64,000 nucleotides of DNA. Source: Nonlabens sp. Hel1_33_55 (lineage in GTDB: Bacteria > Bacteroidota > Bacteroidia > Flavobacteriales > Flavobacteriaceae). Under the pieces are notes generated by a model, which was not told the DNA's origin, made no database searches, and saw only the letters and a program-made list of their open reading frames with translations. Within the stretch, counting starts at the first letter, position 1. Each line of letters starts with the position of its first letter. Where the stretch lies: contig NZ_LT627735.1 in NCBI RefSeq assembly GCF_900101765.1, positions 3,189,860 through 3,253,859 on the forward strand, given 5' to 3'. Position numbers and translations under genes: made by a program. Below are positions 43,101 through 55,100 of the stretch, one piece after another.

Positions 43101-46100
43101 TCAGATAACGACCTGAACCAAGGAGGAAATGTTGATTATAGAGATGCTTTTAATCCTGCAGATTTTGACAACGATGGCGTTGACAACATTGAAGATCGAG
43201 ATGATGATAATGATGGAATAAGTGATGTTTTGGAAGGGTATCAATTCATCGCAGACAATGACCGAGCGGTATGTACAGGTTCAAGTTATTCATTTACGAA
43301 TAGTACTTTGATCGCAGGAACGGCCGGTTCAGTGGGTGCACAGTATAGATTTACAGGAGTGGCAACGGGCTTGGATGCGATAGTCACAATTACCCAAAGA
43401 TCAGCAGGAACCACACTAGTTGATATTAATGGACAGGCAGAAGGTTCTGCACAAGCGTTCCAGCCAGTTATACGGTATAACTCAACGGCCTCAGGTGATC
43501 GCCAGATGACATTTAATGTAAGGTTTGTGAATGCCGGTAGTTTGACTAGCGCTACAGTTCCTAGTGTTGGTGGATTTTTCCAGGATGTGGATGGAGAAAA
43601 TTTTGACCGTGAATATTATCGAGTCAATAATATCGTCGGGTACACCATTGGAAATCCTTCAAATATTCTCACGTCAGACCTAGGCTCTGGAGTCACACAA
43701 TTTATTGCAGATGGAACTGGCTCTGTAGTGGTGAACGGTACAAATGCGATCTCCACAGACAATGCACACCGTGTATTTTTTCAAAAGCAAGATGTAAATC
43801 AGCTCAACTTTACCGTTGGTATAAAAAAGAACACAAATACAACCATCACTCGTTACTACTCGTTATTGTTTGATGAGTGTGAACTAGCAAATTATAATGA
43901 CCCATCCCATCAATTTACAGATGCAAATGCACCTGATACTGACGGCGATGGCATTCCTGATTACAAGGACATCGATTCAGATGGCGACGGTTGTAATGAT
44001 AGCATAGAGGCTGGATTTATTGACGCTTTCGCGAAAGCGGATGAAGATGGACAACTCGGTAACACATCACCAGCAACCGTGGACGCAAATGGCTTGGTAA
44101 CCTCAGGCCAAAACGGTCAAGGGTACACAGAACCAGCTGATACGAATGCAAACGGAACCTACGATTTCTTGGAAGACTCCGTAAGTACGGCGTGTAATGA
44201 CCAAGACCTAGACGGCATCACGGACAGTGTGGATGTTGACGATGATAACGACGGTATATTGGATACGGTGGAGAACGGCGGTGTGGATCCTTTTGGAGAC
44301 GCAGACGGTGATGGCATCCCTAATTCCAGAGACGTTAATGGAGTCAACGATGCCAATGGCGACGGTGTCGTGGACAGCTTCGATACCGATGGTGACGGGA
44401 TTATCAATCAGTTTGACCAGGACAGCGACAATGACGGCATTCCTGACAATGTCGAGGGACAGCCTACCGTTGGATACATTACTCCAAGTGGGATAGACAA
44501 CAACAATGATGGTCTCGACGATGCCTATCCGGTAGGCGGTATCATCCCAGAGAATACCGATGGTACGGATGATCCCGACTATCTGGATACCGACTCCGAC
44601 AATGACGGCATCCCAGATGTCACGGAAGCGTCAGACTTCAACAATGACGGCGTTGCAGATACCGCTTTCGCGAATGTGGATAGCGACCAGGACGGACTGG
44701 ACGACAACTTCGATGGCGATACGACCGGCTACGGCGATCCCAACGGTACCCCAACAACAACAGATCCGGCCAACGAGCTCAACAATACCGATGGTACCGA
44801 TGAGCCGGACTATAGAGATACGGATGACGACAACGATGGCGTAGGTACAGACGTTGAAGTAGTGGACAACAACAACCCGGCAGATCTTGACGGCGACGGC
44901 ACACCGGACTACCTAGACGTAGACGATGTGGATGGCGATGGCGTACCGGACAGTGCGGACCTAGATGATGACAACGACGGTATCTTGGACAGCGTAGAGG
45001 ATGCGAACCTTGACGGAGACGACAACCCGTTCACGGACCCGACGGACACTGACGGCGATGGCATCCCGAACTTTTTGGACCAGGACGCTGATGGTGATGG
45101 TATCCCAGACAACGTAGAGGGACAGACCACTGCGGGCTACACGCCACCGAGTGGTGTTGACGCAGACGGCAACGGACTGGACGACAACTATGAGAACACA
45201 CCGGGATCCGGTGAGGGCATCAGCCCGGAGAACACGGACGGCGCGGACCAGCCAGACTACCTGGATCTGGACAGCGACAACGACGGCGTGGCAGATGCGA
45301 CGGAAGGCTTCGATACCAACAGTGACGGTATCGCGGACACGGTACCTGCGAACAGCGACCTGGATGGTGATGGAATCGATGACAACTTCGATACGGACCC
45401 GAATGGCGCTTACACAGACCCTAGCGGTAACGTAGTGGACACGGATCCCGCCACGGACCTGAACAACACGGATACCACCGATGAGCCGGACTATAGAGAT
45501 ACGGACGATGACAACGATGGCGTTCCTACCCTTACAGAGGATGTGGACGCAGACGGTGATCCGACCAACGACGACACGGACGGTGACGGTACACCAGACT
45601 ACCTGGATAGTGACGATGACGGTGACGGCGTGGACACGGCCCTAGAGAATTACGATGGGGACAACGATCCGACCAACCAGGACACGGACGCAGATGGTAC
45701 ACCAGACTACCTGGACACCGATGATGACGGTGATGGCGTGGATACCCAGTATGAGAACCCGAACCCGGATGGTGACGGCAACCCTAACACGGGCGCTACC
45801 CAAGACACCGATACCGATACCGTTCCGGACTACCTGGACAGTGATGATGACGGTGATGGGATCAATACGGTCTTCGAGAACCCGAACCCAGATGGAGACG
45901 GCGACCCTAACACGGGCGCTACCCAAGACACGGATGGAACAGAAGGACCGGACTACCTGGACACGGACGATGATGGTGATGGACTGGATACGATGGATGA
46001 GAACCCAGACCCTAATGGAGACAACGATCCTGCAGATGCATTGGACAGCGACCTTGACGGCACACCGGACTACCTGGACGTGGACGATGTGGATGGTGAT

Positions 46101-49100
46101 GGCGTACCAGACAGTGCAGACCTGGACGATGACAACGATGGTATACTGGACAGCGTAGAGGACGCGAACCTTGACGGAGACGACAACCCGTTCACGGACC
46201 CGACGGACACTGACGGCGATGGCATCCCGAACTTTTTGGACCAGGACGCTGATGGTGATGGTATCCCAGACAACGTAGAGGGACAGACCACTGCGGGCTA
46301 CACGCCACCGAGTGGTGTTGACGCAGACGGCAACGGACTGGACGACAACTATGAGAACACACCGGGATCCGGTGAGGGCATCAGCCCGGAGAACACGGAC
46401 GGCGCGGACCAGCCAGACTACCTGGATCTGGACAGCGACAACGACGGCGTGGCAGATGCGACGGAAGGCTTCGATACCAACAGTGACGGTATCGCGGACA
46501 CGGTACCTGCGAACAGCGACCTGGATGGTGATGGAATCGATGACAACTTCGATACGGACCCGAATGGCGCTTACACAGACCCTAGCGGTAACGTAGTGGA
46601 CACGGATCCCGCCACGGACCTGAACAACACGGATACCACCGATGAGCCGGACTATAGAGATACGGACGATGACAACGATGGCGTTCCTACCCTTACAGAG
46701 GATGTGGACGCAGACGGTGATCCGACCAACGACGACACGGACGGTGACGGTACACCAGACTACCTGGATAGTGACGATGACGGTGACGGCGTGGACACGG
46801 CCCTAGAGAATTACGATGGGGACAACGATCCCACCAACCAGGACACGGACGGCGACGGTACACCAGACTACCTAGACACTGATGATGACGGTGATGGCGT
46901 GGATACCCAGTACGAGAACCCGAACCCGGATGGTGACGGCAACCCTAACACGGGCGCTACCCAAGACACCGATACCGATACCGTTCCGGACTACCTGGAC
47001 AGTGATGATGACGGTGATGGGATCAATACGGTCTTCGAGAACCCGAACCCAGATGGAGACGGCGACCCTAACACGGGCGCTACCCAAGACACGGATGGAA
47101 CAGAAGGACTCGACTACCTGGACACGGACGATGATGGTGATGGACTGGATACGATGGATGAGAACGCGGACCCTAATGGAGACAACGATCCTGCAGATGC
47201 ATTGGACAGCGACCTTGACGGCACACCGGACTACCTGGACGTGGACGATGTGGATGGTGATGGCGTACCAGACAGTGCAGACCTGGACGATGACAACGAC
47301 GGTATCTTGGACAGCGTAGAGGACGCGAACCTTGACGGAGACGACAACCCGTTCACGGACCCGACGGACACTGACGGCGATGGCATCCCGAACTTTTTGG
47401 ACCAGGACGCTGATGGTGATGGTATCCCAGACAACGTAGAGGGACAGACCACTGCGGGCTACACGCCACCGAGTGGTGTTGACGCAGACGGCAACGGACT
47501 GGACGACAACTATGAGAACACACCGGGATCCGGTGAGGGCATCAGCCCGGAGAACACGGACGGCGCGGACCAGCCAGACTACCTGGATCTGGACAGCGAC
47601 AACGACGGCGTGGCAGATGCGACGGAAGGCTTCGATACCAACAGTGACGGTATCGCGGACACGGTACCTGCGAACAGCGACCTGGATGGTGATGGAATCG
47701 ATGACAACTTCGATACGGACCCGAATGGCGCTTACACAGACCCTAGCGGTAACGTAGTGGACACGGATCCCGCCACGGACCTGAACAACACGGATACCAC
47801 CGATGAGCCGGACTATAGAGATACGGACGATGACAACGATGGCGTTCCTACCCTTACAGAGGATGTGGACGCAGACGGTGATCCGACCAACGACGACACG
47901 GACGGTGACGGTACACCAGACTACCTGGATAGTGACGATGACGGTGACGGCGTGGACACGGCCCTAGAGAATTACGATGGGGACAACGATCCCACCAACC
48001 AGGACACGGACGCAGATGGTACACCAGACTACCTGGACACCGATGATGACGGTGATGGCGTGGATACCCAGTATGAGAACCCGAACCCGGATGGTGACGG
48101 CAACCCTAACACGGGCGCTACCCAAGACACCGATACCGATACCGTTCCGGACTACCTGGACAGTGATGATGACGGTGATGGGATCAATACGGTCTTCGAG
48201 AACCCGAACCCAGATGGAGACGGCGACCCTAACACGGGCGCTACCCAAGACACGGATGGAACAGAAGGACCGGACTACCTGGACACGGACGATGATGGTG
48301 ATGGACTGGATACGATGGATGAGAACGCGGACCCTAATGGAGACAACGATCCTGCAGATGCATTGGACAGCGACCTTGACGGCACACCGGACTACCTGGA
48401 CGTGGACGATGTGGATGGTGATGGCGTACCGGACTCGGCAGACCTTGACGATGACAACGACGGTATACTGGACAGCGTGGAGGACGCGAACCTTGATGGA
48501 GACGACAACCCGTTCACGGACCCGACGGACACTGACGGCGATGGCATCCCGAACTTTTTGGACCAGGACGCTGATGGTGATGGTATCCCAGACAACGTAG
48601 AGGGACAGACCACTGCGGGCTACACGCCACCGAGTGGTGTTGACGCAGACGGCAACGGACTGGACGACAACTATGAGAACACACCGGGATCCGGTGAGGG
48701 CATCAGCCCGGAGAACACGGACGGCGCGGACCAGCCAGACTACCTGGATCTGGACAGCGACAACGACGGCGTGGCAGATGCGACGGAAGGCTTCGATACC
48801 AACAGTGACGGTATCGCGGACACGGTACCTGCGAACAGCGACCTGGATGGTGACGGAATCGATGACAACTTCGATACGGACCCGAACACGGCCTACACGG
48901 ACCCAAGCGGTAACGTAGTGGACACGGATCCCGCCACGGACCTGAACAACACGGATACCACCGATGAGCCGGACTATAGAGATACGGACGATGACAACGA
49001 TGGCGTGCCTACCCTTACAGAGGATGTGGACGCAGACGGTGACCCTACCAATGATGACACGGACGGCGACGGTACACCAGACTACCTGGACACGGACGAT

Positions 49101-52100
49101 GACGGTGACGGCGTGGATACGGCTCTGGAGGACTACGATGGGGACAACGATCCGACCAACCAGGACACGGACGCAGATGGTACACCAGACTACCTGGACA
49201 GCGATGATGACGGTGATGGCGTGGATACCCAGTATGAGAACCCGAACCCGGATGGCGATGGTAACCCCAATACAGGCGCTACCCAAGACACCGATACCGA
49301 TACCGTTCCGGACTACCTGGACAGTGATGATGACGGCGATGGGATCAATACGGTCTTCGAGAACCCGAACCCAGACGGAGACGGCAACCCTAACACGGGA
49401 GCTACCCAGGACACGGATGGGACGGAAGGACCCGACTACCTGGACACGGACGATGATGGCGACGGACTGGATACGATGGATGAGAACCCAGACCCTAATG
49501 GAGACAACGATCCTGCAGATGCATTGGACAGCGACTTGGACGGCGTACCGGACTACCTGGACGTAGACGATGTGGATGGCGATGGCGTACCAGACAGTGC
49601 GGACCTAGATGACGACAACGACGGTATCTTGGACAGCGTAGAGGACGCGAACCTTGACGGAGACGACAACCCGTTTACAGACCCGACGGACACTGACGGC
49701 GATGGCATCCCGAACTTTTTGGACCAGGACGCCGATGGTGATGGTATCCCAGACAACGTAGAGGGACAGACCACCGCGGGCTACACACCACCGAGTGGTG
49801 TTGACGCAGACGGCAACGGACTGGACGACAACTATGAGAACACACCGGGATCCGGTGAGGGCATCAGCCCGGAGAACACGGACGGCGCGGACCAGCCAGA
49901 CTACCTGGACCTAGACAGCGACAACGACGGCGTGGCAGATGCGACGGAAGGCTTCGATACCAACAGTGACGGTATCGCGGACACGGTACCTGCGAACAGC
50001 GACCTGGATGGTGATGGAATCGATGACAACTTCGATACGGACCCGAACACGGCCTACACGGACCCAAGCGGTAACGTAGTGGACACGGATCCCGCCACGG
50101 ACCTGAACAACACGGATACCACCGACGAGCCGGACTATAGGGATACGGACGATGACAACGATGGCGTACTTACTGATGATGAAGTAATAGATAATAATAA
50201 CCCAGAAGATTTGGATCTTGATGGGATACCCGACTATTTGGATGTTGATGATCTGGATGGTGATGGAATTCCAGACTCCGTTGACCTTGATGACGACAAC
50301 GACGGAATCATAGATACCGTTGAGGATGCCAATAATGATGGAGACAACAACCCGTTTACAGATCCTACAGATACAGATAATGATGGCATTCCAGATTTCC
50401 AAGACCAAGACTCAGATAACGATAGCATACCTGATAATGTCGAAAGCCAACCTAGTGTAGGCTACACCACTCCTAGCGGACTAGACGACAACAACGATGG
50501 TTTGGATGATGCTTATGCACCTAATGGGATTACTCCCGTAAATACTGATGGAGTAGACGTGCCTGACTACTTGGACGGTGATAGTGATAACGATGGTATT
50601 TCAGATATAATTGAAGCTTCTGACTTCAACAATGATGGTCTACCAGATGTCGCTTTCGCGAATGTTGATATAGACAACGATGGTTTAGACGACAATTTTG
50701 ATGGTGATACTACTGGCTATGGAGACCCCAATGGTACTCCAACTACAGGTGATCCGTCCAACGAACTGAACAACACAGATACCACCGATGAGCCGGACTA
50801 TAGAGATACGGACGATGACAACGATGGCGTACTTACTGATGATGAAGTAATAGATAATAATAATCCAGAAGATTTGGATCTTGATGGGATACCCGACTAT
50901 TTGGATGTTGATGATCTGGATGGTGATGGGATTCCAGACTCCGTGGACCTTGATGACGACAACGACGGAATCATAGATACGGTTGAGGATGCCAATAATG
51001 ATGGAGACAACAATCCATTTACAGATCCTACAGATACAGATAATGATGGTATTCCAGATTTCCAGGACCAAGACTCAGATAACGATAGCATACCTGATAA
51101 TGTCGAAAGCCAACCTAGTGTAGGCTACACCACTCCTAGCGGACTAGACGACAACAACGATGGTTTGGATGATGCTTATGCACCTAATGGGATTACTCCC
51201 ATAAATACTGATGGAGTAGACGTGCCTGACTACTTGGACGGTGATAGTGATAACGATGGTATTTCAGATATAATTGAAGCTTCTGACTTCAACAATGATG
51301 GTCTGCCAGATGTCGCTTTCGCGAATGTCGATAGCGACCAGGATGGACTGGACGACAACTTTGATGGGGATACAACTGGTTATGGCGACCCCAACGGCAC
51401 ACCCACAACAACAGATCCAGCAAACGAGCTCAACAACACAGATACCACCGATGAGCCGGACTATAGAGATACAGACGATGATAACGACACCGTACTTACT
51501 GATGACGAAGTAATAGACAACAACAACCCAGAAGATTCTGATCTTGATGGCATACCTAACTATTTGGATAATGATGATAATGATGGTGATGGTGTCCCAG
51601 ATACGGTAGATGAAGATGATGATAATGATGGTGTTTCTGATGTAATCGAAACAAATGGAGACGACCCTTTCGCGGACAGCGATAACAATGGAATCCCTGA
51701 TTTTCAAGATGTCAATGCAGCAAATGACTCCAATAACGACGGTATTGTTGATCGATTTGATGCTGATAAAGATGGAGTGATCAATCAATTCGATATTGAT
51801 GCAGATGGAGATGGTTTGACAGATGTTTTTGAATCAGGAAATAATGCTTTAGATACCAATGCTGATGGTGTGATCGATGATCAGGATACTGGATTCGCAG
51901 ACGTTGATGGCAATGGTCAATCTGATAATACAGAGGGATCAGTACCTACTGATTCAGATGGTGATACAGCTGCTGATTATTTAGATATTGATTCTGACAA
52001 TGATGGAATATTGGACAATATCGAAATTCAAGATTTCAACAACCCAAATCCAAGAACAAGAAACGATACCGATGGTGACGGTCTTGATGATGCATATGAT

Positions 52101-55100
52101 TCTGACAATGGAGGAACTCCGATTTTAGTTCCTCAAAATTCGGATACTGATCCTTTCCCTAATTATTTGGATCTAGATTCTGATGATGATGGGATTATCG
52201 ACAATATAGAATGGCAAACCACTGCTGACTACTTATTACCTACTTCAGATACTGATGGTAATGGTTTAGCAGATAATTATGAGACTTTTTCTGGCAGCGG
52301 GATACCAACAAACAGTCCTAATAATGCAGATAGCACAGATCTACCAGACTACCTTGATATAGACTCTGACAATGATGGTCTAACTGACAATGATGAAGTT
52401 TACAATTTACCTCCAGCAAATTTTGATGCTGACAACGATGGTTTAGATGATGCGTATGATAGTGATGATGTGAATGGATTAAGCGGTCCTCAAGCAGCAT
52501 CTAATATGAATATGAACGGTCCAGCTTTGAGCGGAGTTCAGGATTTTCCTAACGTTCAAAATCCTCTAACAGCCGAAGTAGATTTTCGTGATAGTACGGA
52601 CCCTAATAATCCTGTTGATACAGACTTAGATGGAATTAACGATAACGTTGATATTGATGACGATAATGACGGCATCTTGGATTCTGTTGAATCTTTAGGA
52701 TTTGTTCCTACTAATAATGCTGCAGATGATTGTGGAAGACCTTCTTCTTCATTTACTTCACCAGTGTATGCGGGTGGTGCTGCTAATGGTACCGTAGGAG
52801 CACTTTATAGATTTGATAATGTTGCCACTTATCCTGAAATAGGAGTGGTAGATGCCATTATTGAAATTACTGACATCGTCGGTGGAGCAACCCTTATTAC
52901 TATTGATAATGATGGCACTGGAGATATAAACGCTTGGCAGCCTGAATTTAATGTTCCTGGTCCTACAGGCAGTTCATCTCAAATGGCCTTCGAGGTAAGG
53001 TTCGTATTAGATGGAACTAATACCCAATTTAATGTTGGTAGATTTGGTGGTACGATTTACGACATCGATGGGGCAAATGCGCGCGAGTCAGTCATTTTAA
53101 GTCAGCCAGGACTGTACGCAGTCGATAACGAGACGCTACTTACAGTTAATTCAGACGCTTCTTCTGGAGAGGTAACATTTACAGGTCCAGACGACACTTA
53201 TGTTGGTGTCGACCTTTCTCCTAGACTGGCGACATACTTTAATTATTACGATGCTTCTGAGTTTTCCATTAGATTCTCTGCACAGCTTTTGAGTGCAACT
53301 GCAAATACTAATTTGGGCTCAGTTTTATTTGATGTTTGTTCAATTAATGGATTATTTGAGGGTAATACAACTTCTAACAATCCAACTCAAACGGGTCCAG
53401 ATGGTGTAAGTGAACCATCCGGCCCAGGAACTTTTGCAGTTTACACAGTAAACGATGGAATTGATACTGATGGAGATAACATACCTGATGAATTGGATAT
53501 CGATTCAGATAATGACGGTATTCCAGACAATCTTGAATCTCAGCCTACTATTGGTTACGTTGCACCAGGAATTGCAGACTCTGACTCAGATGGGTTATTA
53601 GACGCTTATGAAGGAGTTAATAACGATGGTACTATGCCAATTGATACTGATGGTGACGGCATATCAGACTATCTGGATCTCGATACTGACGATGATGGTT
53701 TCAACGACGATTTGGAATCAGGAAACCCTTTAGCTACTAACAATAATGATTCAGATGGTGATGGCTTGTTGGACGAATATGATTCGATCGATAATACGGG
53801 TATCGCATATGCCTCTAATGATAGATATAGTGCTGGTAGCGCAGATTTGAGTAATCAAGATAACCCGGCAACACCTGAAGTTGATTATCGTGAAGCAAGA
53901 GACCAAGACCTAGACGGCATCACGGACAGTGTGGATGTTGACGATGATAACGACGGTATATTGGATACGGTGGAGAACGGCGGTGTGGATCCTTTTGGAG
54001 ACGCAGACGGTGATGGCATCCCTAATTCCAGAGACGTTAATGGAGTCAACGATGCCAATGGCGACGGTGTCGTGGACAGCTTCGATACCGATGGTGACGG
54101 GATTATCAATCAGTTTGACCAGGACAGCGACAATGACGGCATTCCTGACAATGTCGAGGGACAGCCTACCGTTGGATACATTACTCCAAGTGGGATAGAC
54201 AACAACAATGATGGTCTCGACGATGCCTATCCGGTAGGCGGTATCATCCCAGAGAATACCGATGGTACGGATGATCCCGACTATCTGGATACCGACTCCG
54301 ACAATGACGGCATCCCAGATGTCACGGAAGCGTCAGACTTCAACAATGACGGCGTTGCAGATACCGCTTTCGCGAATGTGGATAGCGACCAGGACGGACT
54401 GGACGACAACTTCGATGGCGATACGACCGGCTACGGCGATCCCAACGGTACCCCAACAACAACAGATCCGGCCAACGAGCTCAACAATACCGATGGTACC
54501 GATGAGCCGGACTATAGAGATACGGATGACGACAACGATGGCGTAGGTACAGACGTTGAAGTAGTGGACAACAACAACCCGGCAGATCTTGACGGCGACG
54601 GCACACCGGACTACCTAGACGTAGACGATGTGGATGGCGATGGCGTACCGGACAGTGCGGACCTAGATGATGACAACGACGGTATCTTGGACAGCGTAGA
54701 GGATGCGAACCTTGACGGTGACGACAACCCGTTCACGGACCCTACGGACAGTGACGGTGACGGTATCCCGAACTTTTTGGACCAGGACGCTGATGGTGAT
54801 GGTATCCCAGACAACGTAGAGGGACAGACCACTGCGGGCTACACGCCACCGAGTGGTGTTGACGCAGACGGCAACGGACTGGACGACAACTATGAGAACA
54901 CACCGGGATCCGGTGAGGGCATCAGCCCGGAGAACACGGACGGCGCGGACCAGCCAGACTACCTGGATCTGGACAGCGACAACGACGGCGTGGCAGATGC
55001 GACGGAAGGCTTCGATACCAACAGTGACGGTATCGCGGACACGGTACCTGCGAACAGCGACCTGGATGGTGATGGAATCGATGACAACTTCGATACGGAC

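Noticed and set aside
47964..49286. 440-codon minus-strand open frame across array 1 (and similar ones at 54663-55628, 45642-45926)
   Set aside because: It is the antisense of GAC/GAT-rich repeats, which reads as Val/Ile/Arg with no stops; it repeats with the 1161-bp period and has no family features.
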